Assembly (NCBI GenBank): GCA_949751835.1
Contig: CATKHK010000097.1
Span: 1 to 64,000 of the forward strand
Source of the DNA: Blepharisma japonicum
Taxonomy: Eukaryota > Ciliophora > Heterotrichea > Heterotrichida > Blepharismidae
Length of the DNA stretch: 64,000 nucleotides
Direction: 5' to 3'
Under the pieces are notes generated by a model, which ran no database searches, had not been told where the DNA came from, and saw only the letters and a list, made by a program, of their open reading frames with translations. Made by a program: the position numbers and the translations under genes. This document shows, in pieces, positions 52,523-63,439 of the stretch. Each line of letters begins with the position of its first letter. The first letter of the stretch is position 1.

Positions 52523-53323
52523 ATGAACGAGTATCTTATACAAAAAAACAGCTTGCCAGTGCTCACAAGTAAAAGGATCCGCGAAATCATCGAAAAGCCG
52601 ACCAAAATGAGCTATTCTACCAAGCTTACTCAAAATTTGGTATCCCAATCCCTTAGTGTCCCTTTAAGTCCTCAAGCTTCCAAATCCTTTCTTCCGTTCA
52701 TATCTGAACGAGATTCCAGTGGGAAAATCCTTCCTTCCAAATCTGAGACTTCTTTGCCTAACATTGCATCTATAATTAAAGGCTCAAAATCCGAAATAAT
52801 TATCGACCAATCATCCCCGAAATCTGGGAAAAAACCACTAGAAAGTATCGAAGAGTTTGAAAATCCAGAAAAAAGTAGAAAAAAATACCAAAAAGTGTAT
52901 CGCTTGACGTCTCCTAAAAGAGTTCAGCTGCCAGCTGTAGGTTTTTATAATATCCAATCAACTTTTGATAGAAAAGATTTAGGGTTTTATTCGCCCAAAG
53001 CAGAAAAGTGCCTTGAGATTTCAAGAGATGTTAGCCCACTTCCAAAAAATGATGTAACACCTAATAATGAATTTCAAGAAAAGCAGAGCCCATTGCCAGA
53101 TATAAAAAAAGTCCATGGAAGACTAAAAAAATTTGCATCTCGTAAGCATGCTACTAATGATCCAAACGCAAAGAATAGTAATAAGTATTCCCTTATTCAT
53201 CCGACTTTGGCAGAAGTAGACATCAATGGCTATATGCATGAAATTTCTGATCTGGAAAAGAATATCCAAGAACAGCTAAATGATCTGAAAAAATCTCATA
53301 AGAAGCTGACGATGCTATATTAA
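52523..53323 (+). CDS. Disordered hypothetical protein
   Basis: A 266-residue protein rich in Ser, Pro and Lys, with several SP-type possible phosphorylation sites (SVPLSPQASKS, KSGKKPLES, KVYRLTSPKRV, GFYSPKAEK, DVSPLPKND). A short C-terminal coiled coil (ISDLEKNIQEQLNDLKKSHK) may dimerise it. No domain is recognised and no UGA is used. Start is the first ATG. Confidence 0.6.
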   Translation: MNEYLIQKNSLPVLTSKRIREIIEKPTKMSYSTKLTQNLVSQSLSVPLSPQASKSFLPFISERDSSGKILPSKSETSLPNIASIIKGSKSEIIIDQSSPKSGKKPLESIEEFENPEKSRKKYQKVYRLTSPKRVQLPAVGFYNIQSTFDRKDLGFYSPKAEKCLEISRDVSPLPKNDVTPNNEFQEKQSPLPDIKKVHGRLKKFASRKHATNDPNAKNSNKYSLIHPTLAEVDINGYMHEISDLEKNIQEQLNDLKKSHKKLTMLY

Positions 53324-53356
53324 TATACGTTAGTTAATAAATAATTTTAATAAAAA

Positions 53357-54148
53357 ATGGGAAGATGCACAGGGGTTCAGTGGTATTACCAGATTCAATT
53401 GCTTTTATTTGTATTCTTAATGGCATACTCATTCTACTTTGTCTCAAAATTTGAATCTGATAAATGCTATGGCAAAGAGAGGAATGATAGCTGTTCTACA
53501 AGAAGACTTTTAGGATCATTAAATGGAAATAATACAGATACAAATTTTTCTAAGGAAAAAGAAAATTTTCTAGCTAATCTAAGCTCAGCCGATTATAATT
53601 ATACAGACATTGTAAACCTCGACCAAAATCACAGATTTTTGGCAACTACAAATACTAATATTACCGATACATCAACGAGCTATACCGCAATCGCAATGGT
53701 TTTGGCTTTTGTCTATATCTCAGAAATTGGCTTACTCTTTATTCTTATCTTATTTTTATATTATTTTTCAAACTTAGACATTGCGAAATTTGCAAAACTT
53801 GGGTGATGCCAAAGATGTGGAGGCAAATTGTCTAAATGTTTCCCTTATCTCATAGTTTTAGCCCACTATGTAGCCCTAATCCTAGTTCTTGTCGAAGTTC
53901 TACTTGTATTTGGCCTCAAAAACTGTGAGCAAGCTATGCATAAGGACAAGACGACCGGAGACTGTAAATTTGGTCAAATTCAAACTGAAGGAGAAGCATA
54001 TACAATAGTTGTGGTGATTCTATGGGTCTGCATGCACATTATTGGAGGCTTCATAAGGCGAAACGTGTATTATGACTCTTTCTTTTACCAGCCAGAAGAC
54101 AAGTCAAAGGTATGGAAAAATTGGTGTTTTGTTAAATGCGGACCTTAA
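53357..54148 (+). CDS. Four-helix membrane protein
   Basis: A 263-residue protein with TGA as Trp at 53804-53806 (KLGWCQRCGGK). Helices at about 11-30 (IQLLLFVFLMAYSFYFV), 113-140 (AIAMVLAFVYISEIGLLFIL), 160-182 (YLIVLAHYVALILVLVEVLL) and 214-236 (YTIVVVILWVCMHIIGGF). A glycosylatable loop with several N-x-T/S sites lies between the first two. A CxxC pair (CQRC) sits on the cytosolic side between helices 2 and 3. The topology resembles tetraspan proteins but no family signature is visible. The end is WCFVKCGP. Confidence 0.6.
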
Positions 54149-54170
54149 TCATAATTTAATTAATTCATAA

Positions 54171-57100
54171 ATGGATTCAGGTAAAAAGTCAAAAAAGAGC
54201 TTAATGTCTGAAGACGAAATTTTGCAAAATTTAGGCAGATGAGGCGGCTTAGAAGCTGAAGAAATCATAGAAAAGACAAGTGTGACCAAAATTGAAATTT
54301 CTTTAGAAGTCCTTGACAATATGAGCTTTTTAAGTTCTTTTGAAAATATTCGAAGCTTAACTTTGGTCGCTTTAATGATTGAAAAAATAGAAGGGCTTAA
54401 CCATATGCAGTTTCTAGAAGAAGTCTGACTGGACCAAAATTTTATTTCGAAAATAGAAGGATTAGAATTTTCAGTCAACCTAAAAAGGTTGCATATTTCT
54501 AATAATCGAATTGAAATGATAGAAGGCCTTGAGAACTGCGAAAACCTCGAAGTACTTTGGCTTAATGAAAACAAAATAGATAGCTTGGACGGACTATGGA
54601 GGCTTAAATCATTAAAACAGCTTTGACTCGCCAAAAACAAAATCGTCAAAATTGGCTCATCATTGACAAATCTAAAGAAACTAAATGATCTTAACCTGTC
54701 AGGAAACTTAATTGGGAGCTTTAAAGACGTCCTGAACTTGAAAAGCTTGCCAACTCTTGATATTTTGACGTTAAACGACCCTCATTTTACGGAAAATCCA
54801 GTCTGTAATTTGTGCAATTATCAGACTTTTATGATTTTTCAGTTTCCAAAGGTAAAGAAATTAGATACTTATAATATTACAGATGAGGCTAGAAGCTATG
54901 CAGAGGCTACTTTTTTGAAGAAGCAGATGTATTATAATATGAGGATAAAAACTATCAAAAGAACAGCTTCGAATATAAAAATTGCACTTACAGATTTATC
55001 TCAGAAATATCAGCAATTTTTATTTGATGATCTTTTACCATTAGAAAAAGAGCTAAAATTAACTGAAAGTGAGTGTGAAAATAGGATGAACCCTAAAGAA
55101 AGCATTGGAGAATTATATAGTTATAATCCTTCAAATTCTTTAGACTCTGAGCCTCAAAGCGTTATAATCCCCAAACTCCAAAAAAAGACCCAAGCTTTGC
55201 AAAAAGAAATAGCTCGCGAATACAAAAATATCAAAAATGTTGACAACATTTGCCACTTACTTCATAATAAAGTAGAAAGAATGTGCAAGGAAAACATTAA
55301 TAGGCTTATCACAGAACTAGACACAGGCGGAAATATCCGTTTTGAAGAAGGAAAATCTACAGATAACTGATACACCAGCTGTGTCGACCTGCTATTATCC
55401 CGCTATAAAGGCCTTCCACAAGTAAAAGTCACAAAAGTTACGAGGATCCACAATAGGTTCTTGAGAAATCGCTTTGAAGAAAGGCTCGACCAGGTCACTG
55501 ATACGTCAAGCTCTACTTATAAGCGAAGTTTAGAGTACTTATTTTATGGGATTGACACAAATTTACCGTCAGAAATTCATAGGGTTATGGAAGAAGGGTT
55601 TAGAACTCCTGATGAGTATAGAGATATTAACCTCCCAGGGTGTATCCCGCTAGGAAATTCAGTACAGACAGCTGAGCTTTCGAGACTGAGAAGCTGTGAT
55701 ATAGAGACTGATAGGATTTTTCAGTCTTCAGGACAGCTATTGATATGTAAAGTGTTTATTGGGGATGGAGTAGAAGAAAGCAAGGTTTCTAATTTTAGGA
55801 GCAAAATGACAGTAGCAGAAGCATGGCATCAATTGCCTGTTAGACCTGAAGGAAAGTGCTGAGCAGTGCACAGAACACGAGAAGATGACCCCAAAATTAA
55901 GCTTTGGTTTATATTTGACAACACATTAGTGTTACCAGAATATCTAGTAGAATTTGAATATATTGGAGGAAATCTAAGCCAAAAAGAAACCCCAGATAGC
56001 GTAGAAACAGAAGAACTCGAAAAATCTGAGCTGAGCTCTTTTTCCTTATCCTTATCTGCATTTATCGATCTCTGCAAGACAGATCATGAAATAAAGCATA
56101 TAAAAATCGATCCAAAACTTCCAAAAAGATCTGCAATTGCAGAAATAACTGAGCAATCATTGTACATTGCTTCAAAAGAGCTGAATATTATGAATATTAT
56201 CAGCCTAAATTTATCATGCAATAATATCAATAATTTATCAGCAATAAAAGCTGCGGAAAACCTAGAAAATCTTTGCTTGAGTTTTAATCAGGTTGAGTCA
56301 ATAGAAGATTTAAAAGGCTGCTATAACCTAAGAAAGCTTGATTTAAGCCACAATTTAATTACTTGGCTTGATTATGTAGAAGGGTTGATTTCACTTGAAA
56401 CACTGCATATTTCTCACAATAATATTGCTGATATCAGAAATTTATTCAAACTTAGCTATGTAAAAGAGTTATCAAAACTATCAATGATTGGAAACCCTAT
56501 AGCTTCTCATACAAGATATAGACAGCTAATTCTCATATCATCAAAAAAAATAGCTATGCTAGACTGAGAAAAAATTTCCTCAGATGAAAAAGAAGAATTC
56601 AGTAACCAAAGCACAATCTCAATTACTCTTGATATGGTAAAATCTCAATCAAGCTTTGAAACTGATATATTTTCCAAACCCAAAACAGACTGGATTATGT
56701 CACAAGAAAAATTAACCCTAAACAACCAAAAATTAACAACTTTGCAAGGGGTTGAAATATTTAACAACCTAAAAACACTGTCCTGTGCAGGAAATATGAT
56801 AAAAGAAATCACAAGTCTTAATCGATGTATACTGCTAGAAGAGCTTTCTCTAGAAAATAACATGATTTCTGTAATAGAAAACTTACAAAATCTTGCGTAT
56901 CTGAAAAAGCTTAATTTAGGTAGAAATTTCATCAGTAAAATTGAGAATTTAAAAGACTTAAAATGCCTCACACAGCTTTCGCTTGAGGACAATTTAATTG
57001 AGTCACTTGCTGGTGTTGAAGATCTGCAAGGGATTATGGAACTTTATATATGAAATAACAAAATTTCTAATCTAAAAGAGATTTTACTGCTAAAAGAGCT

Positions 57101-58241
57101 GCCAAAGCTAATGATTTTAGATATATATGGCAACCCGCTTTCAAAAGAGCAAAATTCCCGGCTTTACATGATTTTTAACCTGAAAAAGCTTAAGGTGTTA
57201 GATGGGGTTGGGGTTGAAAGCTCGGAGCAGCACTATGCTAAAGAGTCATATGGAGGTAAACTAAGCGAAGACATATTACAGAGCCGCTTAAATGGAATTC
57301 ACCAGTTTGATATAAAAGTATTAGATTTATCTTCAGCTAAGCTGAAATCTTTTGACGATGTTTTTAACCAAGAATTATTTCCCAACCTTGTAGAGCTTAA
57401 TTTGACTGATAATCATTTAGTGTCTTTAAGGTGTTTTGGATTTATGCCAAAGCTTTCTAAGCTACAGTTATGCAAAAATAAAATCGAATCTTTAAGCTGT
57501 AATGATGCAAAAGGGATTTCTGTGCTGCCTAATTTAGAAGCACTGGATTTGTCTTATAATAACTTAGAAAGCTTATATGGGCTTCAGCTTGGAAAACTTT
57601 CTCTGCTAAGAGTGCTAGTGTGTTCGAATAATCAGATAGAAAATATTGAGTATTTGGAAAACTTGATTAACTTAAGGGAATTGGATTTGGCTGCAAATAA
57701 TATAAAACAAATAGATTTCAATTCATTATTAAATCAGCCAAATTTGAGATTTCTAAGACTTGATGAAAATAGAATCCGAAGTTTATCAAATCTTGGGCAC
57801 CTAACTAAACTGCAGTGTTTACAGATCTCTTCTAATAGAATTCAAGATTATCTAGAGCTTGATAAGCTAGGCGACTTAAATAACCTAATGGAGCTTGGAA
57901 TTTCAAATAACCCAATTTCCAGGAAAACTCCATACAGGATCAGTGTAATTAAAAGAATTCCTCAGCTCATGTTTTTAGATGGCCAAGATGTGACTCCAGA
58001 CGAAAAAGAAAAAATTGATAATGTCCAAGATGTAAAGCCATCTCCTTTAGTCCATCTTGCACCACAAAATATAAATAAATTAGCTGGAATAAAGCTGACT
58101 TCTGTCAATCTAGACACAGTTTTTGGGAAAAGTGATAGGGAACAGAATAAAAAACCTCCAAGCGCGCAGCTTGGAAATGTGCTGGGCGTAACACCTTTGA
58201 CGAGTCTTTTGAAAGGGAAAGGGCCTAAAGGCAGAAGATAA
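54171..58241 (+). CDS. LRRC9-like giant leucine-rich-repeat protein with degenerate PARP-like domain
   Basis: A 1356-residue protein read through many TGA Trp codons (for example LEEVWLDQNFIS, LKQLWLAKNKI, GKCWAVHR, MELYIWNNKIS). SDS22-type LRRs occur in clusters: about residues 30-200, 667-800, 840-985 and 1043-1264, with repeats such as LEALDLSYNNLESLYGLQLG. Between the first and second clusters lie helices and a segment resembling the PARP catalytic fold (about 420-600): VTKVTRIHNRFLRNRFEERL, LEYLFYGIDTNLPSEIHRVM with EEGF, LLICKVFIGDG, and LWFIFDNTLVLPEYLVEFEY. The His-Tyr-Glu triad is lost (HGT is YGI, and Glu is Leu). Length and architecture match LRRC9, a conserved but poorly understood protein of ciliated organisms. 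Ciliary or cortical role inferred. Confidence 0.75.
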
Positions 58242-58303
58242 TTCTGATTTTGGCTTGTTTAAACTAGTAGTTTATTATTATATCTAATCCTTTATGAATA
58301 TAA

Positions 58304-59356
58304 ATGGGACAAGTCAATTGTTCAAACTGTACCTGCAACAAAAAAGAAAATGAGCTTAACGTCGAGCTAGACCTCAAAGAAGATCCCCACCGTCAAGAAG
58401 CAACTGCAGAAGATAGTTTTTCCCCAATTTCCAAAAACCTATCAAAATCTTCTTCTAAATCCTCATTGAAAAATCATAATTTTTCACAATACACCCAACA
58501 GATAATTAAACTCCAAGCTTTATGAAGAGGCTACCAAACACGTAAACTTTATACACACTTGAAAGGCAACAAATCTCTTAGAAAATCTCATTTCTCGCCT
58601 TTAGAAGCCAAAGAGACTTTAAAACTTAAATTCAATACCAACGAACGTGAAGAGCGGCTTCCTTACACTTATAAAAGTGGTGCTGTATACGTTGGCCAAT
58701 GAAAAGGCACCAATAGAGATGGCTACGGCAGCCAAAAATGACCTGACGATGCAAAGTACGAAGGCCAATGGAAAAATAACAAAGCAAATGGCCACGGCAA
58801 ATTTTGGCATGTTGACGGTGACATTTTTGAAGGCAACTGGCAAGACGAAAAAGCTAACGGAAAAGGCGTCTATTTCCATTTAAACGGCGCCAGATACGAA
58901 GGAGACTGAAAAAATGATCTGCAAGAAGGCTATGGAATCGAAGTCTGAATGGATACAAGTAGGTATGAAGGGTTTTACAAGGCTGGGAAAAAGCATGGAT
59001 TTGGAATGTACGTCTGAAATGACGGAAGTAAATACGTAGGACAGTGGATTGACAATAAAATTAGTGGGAGAGGAATTTATACATGGCTAGATGGGAGGAG
59101 GTATGAAGGAGAATGGCAAAATAATAATATGCATGGGTATGGGATTTATCAATGGAGGGATGGCAGAAGATATGAAGGAGAGTATAGGTTTGACAAAAAA
59201 CATGGAAGAGGGGTTTATACGTGGGCGGACGGGAAAAAGTATGATGGGGAGTGGAGGAATGGAAAACAGCATGGAGAAGGAATGCATATTTTTCCGAATG
59301 GGGAGACTAGAAGAGCGATTTGGCAGGATGGAAAAAAGATTAGAAATCTTGACTAA
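58304..59356 (+). CDS. IQ-motif and MORN-repeat protein with lipid-modified N-terminus
   Basis: A 350-residue protein. MGQVNCSNCTCNKK fits N-myristoylation (Gly2) with nearby Cys for palmitoylation. An IQ-like motif (IIKLQALWRGYQTRKLY) could bind calmodulin or centrin. About nine MORN repeats follow (YVGQWKGTNRDGYG, YEGQWKNNKANGHG, FEGNWQDEKANGKG, YEGEWQNNNMHGYG and others). Several repeat Trp residues are TGA, for instance at 58698-58700 in YVGQWK, where the MORN consensus requires Trp; this is among the best proofs of the code. MORN proteins associate with membranes and the cell cortex. Likely a cortical scaffold. Confidence 0.85.
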
Positions 59357-59490
59357 TGTAATTCATTATTTTAATACGGAGAAATTTGTAGCAAAACAGT
59401 CGAAATCCATTTTAAAATTCAAATAATCAGAAAAAATCTATCAAAATTGTGTTTTCCTTATAATAATTCTAATATAGCCGTTTATTATAT

Positions 59491-60501
59491 ATGAAATATT
59501 TTTCAATCTTCCTCTTGATTCCTTGTGTATACTCCTTTCAATATCTTTCAGCCACTATTCACTCACAAGACGTCAAATCTATCCCAAAGCGAGTCCTATG
59601 ACACCCTCACCTTTATTTAACCCATGACGAAGCAGGAGACAGCTATGAAATTCGAAATTCCCATGAGTTTTATGATGTATCTTTAAGCTTTCTGGAGACA
59701 AAAGAAAGCTCTCCTGGAGTTATGAATTGTGAATGTAGATTCGTTCAAAGTGATTTAACTGATGAAGAAACCTCAACGGAATTTTTACAAGTAATCACGC
59801 CAAATACCCAGAAAAGGCTGGAAGCAGCACAAGAGCAGGCAAAGGAAAAGCTAAAAGAAATTCCAATTGGCGTCAAACCTCAGTTCGTGCAGAGCACAAA
59901 ACCTTTGAGAGTTGACACAAGGAGGGAGATAAAAAATCCTCAATTGATTGAAACGAATGAGGGTACTGAAATGCAAAAGAAACAGCAGAAAAACTATGAA
60001 ATTGTAGAAATTCCACAAGAAAACAGCTATAAAAGAGTAGAAGTGCCATCTGCAGGCTATGAAAATAATATTGAATATCAGCCGGCATTTGCACCAAGAG
60101 TTTTTGAAGCTCCCAAACAGTATGTTTTTAGGGATTCCCCACCTCCTGCACCTTATTATGTAGAAACAAGGCCATTATATCAGCCTCAGGTGTTCCAAAA
60201 TGAATATAAAGCAAGCTATATACCTGAAACTTACCCTCCTCCACAATATATTGAAGAAAGAGCTCAAGCACCTCAATATATACAAGAAAGGCCTCAAGAA
60301 TACTCTCCAAAATATGTAGAAGAAAGACCGCCACAATATGCAGAGGAAAGAGCTCAGGTATATCAATATAGCAATGATGCGCCACAAGGGCCAGTTTATC
60401 AGGATGAAAGAGCTACTTATCAGCCACAACCGCCAGAGTACTATGATCCAAATTATGTTTCAAATTCTAAGGTAGTCTACGTATACCCGCCTTATCCTTA
60501 G
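59491..60501 (+). CDS. Secreted protein with Pro/Tyr/Glu-rich repeats
   Basis: A 336-residue protein with TGA Trp in KRVLWHPHLYLT. A signal peptide (MKYFSIFLLIPCVYSF) precedes a folded-looking region (SYEIRNSHEFYDVSLSFLET) and one Cys pair (NCEC). From residue about 165 the chain is disordered and repetitive: units of the form PQYIEERAQ, PQYIQERPQ, PKYVEERP, PQYAEERAQ. No membrane anchor. Such Tyr/Pro-rich repeats occur in secreted structural or adhesive proteins. A role in cyst wall or extruded material is conceivable, but nothing in the sequence proves it. Its TAG lies 24 bases from the end of the convergent fusion gene. Confidence 0.6.
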
Positions 60502-60525
60502 AAACCATAAATTATAAAAATTTAG

Positions 60526-62256
60526 CTAATTTTTCCTAAACTTATTAACGCTTGAAAGAATGTATCTATTCATAGCTTCTTTGTAGTCTGGGAAGGTGTA
60601 ATACCCAGGGAAATAGTTCAAGTCAACTATCACATAATCCCCAGTCCCCTCTTCGATCAAAAGATCATAGCTTAGCATCCCCAGTCCTGTAAATTCTTTT
60701 AATTGCCTATTAGTTTCTTCTACAGCCGCCTGATTTATTTCCTGCACAGGAGGGAGCATTCTAAGCCCACTTGGTAGCTCTTTAGCGCTATCAAACAAAA
60801 TAAAATCATTTTCATCCAATGCAAACGAATCTTTAGGAGTCACCTGGAACTCATCACCTAGCACATAAACCTTATAAACCCCTCCTAAATGTCTAACCCA
60901 TTCAGCTATCACGATATCTCCATTTACCACTTTTAATGCTTCTTCTAGTCCTTCTTGATTTTTTACTAGAGCCATGCTGTGGCTTCCTTGAACTTGGCAC
61001 GCCACATTGGTTTTCACAATGCAAGGGAATTTTATGGTCTCTTGGGTGAGCAGCTCTGGAGCTTTTACTCTAATATTTTGGCTTTCTACTAGAAAAGACT
61101 TAAACCTAGTAAGGAATTCTCTTCGAGAATTGGTGATTTGGAGCCCTTCAAGTGGGTCTAAAAGCAAAACATTTGGGTGACTTTCTATGTAAGCTCTTAA
61201 ATTATCCAGTCCTTCTTGGTCTTCTGGCTTTCCAGATAGCATCATATCAGTTACCTTGTGAACAATAACATCAAAATTCCCTAAGCTCTCAATAGGTGCT
61301 CTCAGCTCAATTGGCATATAAAAAACCTTTGAATTTGACACGAAAGCGCCTTGTTTGCCAGTTTCTAATTTTTTTCGTAAATGTGGAAAATAATAGCCAA
61401 CTTTGACTTGGTTTGGCTCAGGAGCTTCATTATTCAAGTAATTTATTGTAGGGATTAGCTGTGATAAACAGACTATCCCTGCTTTTGGCATATATTGAGG
61501 GTTGGCTTCTCTAATCCTTTTTAAGTTTTGGTCCAGGCTATATGGAATAGCATTAATTCATATTGAAGTGACACCTAGTAAATTTCCCATCAAAACGTCG
61601 CGGTCTAATAAGTCTCCTACAATGACGGCTTCTTCTTTGGTTAAATGCATCCTTTCAAGGATAATTTCTAGCATTCTTGGGTTAGGTTTTCTAACTCCGA
61701 CATATGCAGAAACGACTAATACGTCTATAAAAGGGGTAATTCCGAGCTGTTCAAGCATCTGTTCGTGCTTTACAGGATGGGCTGAGTTAGAAGCTAATGC
61801 AATTTGGTAACCAAGCCTTTTTAGCTCTCGTAAAGTATCTAAAGTATCAGGCCAGAGTTCATAGATCCCTTGTTGGATTGCTTCACGGCCTGAAAAAATT
61901 TCATCAAAAACAGGTAAAAGATCGTAATAAATTTCCCTATTTTCGCTTGTTCCTGCAATTTTATTTTGTCTATCAACCAAAACTTGTATGGCTTGCTCTG
62001 ACATACGATATTCAGTGTATACCTCAGTCGAAATGTTTTTTTGTTTGCGTACTCCAATGTTTAAGTTGTTGAGATCATTAACATATTCTTCTCGAGTATA
62101 GCTACTGAGGCAAGGAAAGCGTTCTTGAAGATTGCGGGCTACTAATTGGTCATATACGTACCCATAATATACTTTGCAACGCTCAAAAAGCATTTCTTTG
62201 TCCAGTTGATTAGATAAAGTCTGCCCGACATCAAAAACCACGCCTTTAATGACCAT
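60526..62256 (-). CDS. HAD phosphatase-like/inositol-polyphosphate kinase (ITPK) fusion
   Basis: One 576-residue frame joins two enzyme domains through a TGA Trp codon (61558-61560). Residues 1-275 form a HAD hydrolase: motif I FDVGQTL (nucleophile Asp9; the usual second Asp is Gly), motif II LASNSAHP, motif III Lys in VRKPNPRM, motif IV IVGDLLDRDVL. The TGA Trp sits in VTSIWINAIPYS, the family strand usually written as TIWVN, and the HAD tail continues to LSQLIPTINYLNN. Residues 283-575 match inositol 1,3,4-trisphosphate 5/6-kinase, an ATP-grasp enzyme: KVGYYFPHLRKKL, FPCIVKTNVACQVQGSHSMA, HLGGVYKVYVLGDEFQV, LSYDLLIEE, VIVDLNYFPGYYTFPDY. The pairing suggests a bifunctional phosphate-metabolising enzyme. 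Stop is TAA. Confidence 0.85.
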
Positions 62257-62306
62257 ATATTATTATTTACATCGACTATATTAAACTAGTAAAGTTAATT
62301 ATAAGC

Positions 62307-62819
62307 CTATCTCACGATATTCGCTACGAACTGCGTTGCTGCCATTCTCAGCCTTGAGTTCACTGACAATTTCATTTCATTGATTTCTTTTTCGATTTCT
62401 TTCAAAAAAGTGACTATAAATTCAATAAGCTTTTCTCTATAAAGTTGTTCCATGTGGGTATGGATTATTAAGAAACTGATATCATACCCTTCGATAGGGA
62501 CTCTTCTCATAATTAAAAATTGTTCAGCCCTCAGTGCCAAAAACTTCATAAACATTGAAGAAAGAAGTCTATCAAGGTCATCCACTTTTTTAAATCTCAG
62601 AGAGATTCTTGTTGAGTTAATTGAAGGCTCAATTAGAGTTTCTTCGTATTTAGATCTGGTAAGGACGATCGGGGGTAATAAAAGTTCTTTAGATTTTCGT
62701 GTCTCGACTTCTGGCTTGTTGTGTCTTTCTTCATGCTGTGATGGGAAGTTTCTGATGTTTAAAGCAGAGTCCAAGGCTGTGCTGATTTCGACCAAATAAT
62801 CCTCGAGAGATCTTAACAT
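62307..62819 (-). CDS. ARPC4: Arp2/3 complex subunit 4
   Basis: A 170-residue protein of standard ARPC4 length. The conserved blocks are nearly unchanged: FPSQHEERHNKPEVETRKSK followed by ELLLPPIVL, RAEQFLIMRRVPIEGYDISF, and LKEIEKEINEMKLSVNSRLR. ARPC4 with ARPC2 forms the core that holds Arp2 and Arp3 in the actin-branching complex. It lies about 50 bases upstream of the HAD-ITPK gene on the same strand, probably by chance. No UGA codon used. Confidence 0.95.
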   Translation of the reverse strand: MLRSLEDYLVEISTALDSALNIRNFPSQHEERHNKPEVETRKSKELLLPPIVLTRSKYEETLIEPSINSTRISLRFKKVDDLDRLLSSMFMKFLALRAEQFLIMRRVPIEGYDISFLIIHTHMEQLYREKLIEFIVTFLKEIEKEINEMKLSVNSRLRMAATQFVANIVR

Positions 62820-63163
62820 AATAAATGGAAATAATTCAACTATTCTTAAATAAAAGAGAATTATTATAATAGGAAATATAGATTGCGCTTAGCTAATATT
62901 AAAAACTTTAGCAACTCACTAGATTTATCATTAAATAGGTAATAATAGCTCAAAGAATTAATATTTTTAATTCTAGCATATTATATAAATAGCAATTAGA
63001 GGCAATCATGGCCAATTTTTCCAAATTGATGCTGCGATTTAATCCTCTTGTTAAGAAGAGCGATTTTTAAAAATATTGGCTCTTTAGAGTGGGTCTAAGA
63101 AAAAGGATTGTTAACAGAATGGAGAGTTATGATGAATCAGAATTGTTCAACCAAAAACTGTTA
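62820..63163. other. Intergenic AT-rich DNA
   Basis: About 340 bases with no recognised features, including the ARPC4 upstream region. Confidence 0.5.
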
Positions 63164-63349
63164 TTACAGAAATATTGTCAGGAAAATTAGCAAAATAAAC
63201 TCTTTTTCATATTTTCGGGCGAAATAGTTGGATAGGTTTTGGTGAAGGCTGAGAGATTTAAATGCTTCTTTTACTACAGGAGACTTAGCTATTGCCATAA
63301 GTTCAGACAATAGATATTTTGATACGCGCACTGGCTGAGCCATTTTCAT
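63164..63349 (-). CDS. Weak small reading frame
   Basis: A 61-residue frame from the ATG at 63349 (MKMAQPVRVSKYLLSELMAI) to TAA, with a hydrophobic end (EFILLIFLTIFL). The frame is open upstream to 63439 without an ATG (RRLFDCSLDGKANKNYVNEP), so it may be an exon of a larger gene or a decayed one. Function unknown. Low confidence that it is expressed. Confidence 0.2.
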   Translation of the reverse strand: MKMAQPVRVSKYLLSELMAIAKSPVVKEAFKSLSLHQNLSNYFARKYEKEFILLIFLTIFL

Positions 63350-63439
63350 TTTAATGGCTATTTGATTTGGCTCATTTACATAGTTTTTATTTGCTTTTCC
63401 ATCTAGACTGCAATCAAATAGACGCCTGAAATGCGACAC

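Noticed and set aside
58304-59356. UGA read as Cys (Euplotes-type code)
   Set aside because: MORN, WWE, HMG and LRR positions encoded by TGA need Trp, not Cys.
60526-62256. HAD and ITPK as two neighbouring genes
   Set aside because: The only separator is a TGA at a conserved Trp position. The frame is continuous and the HAD tail extends beyond it.
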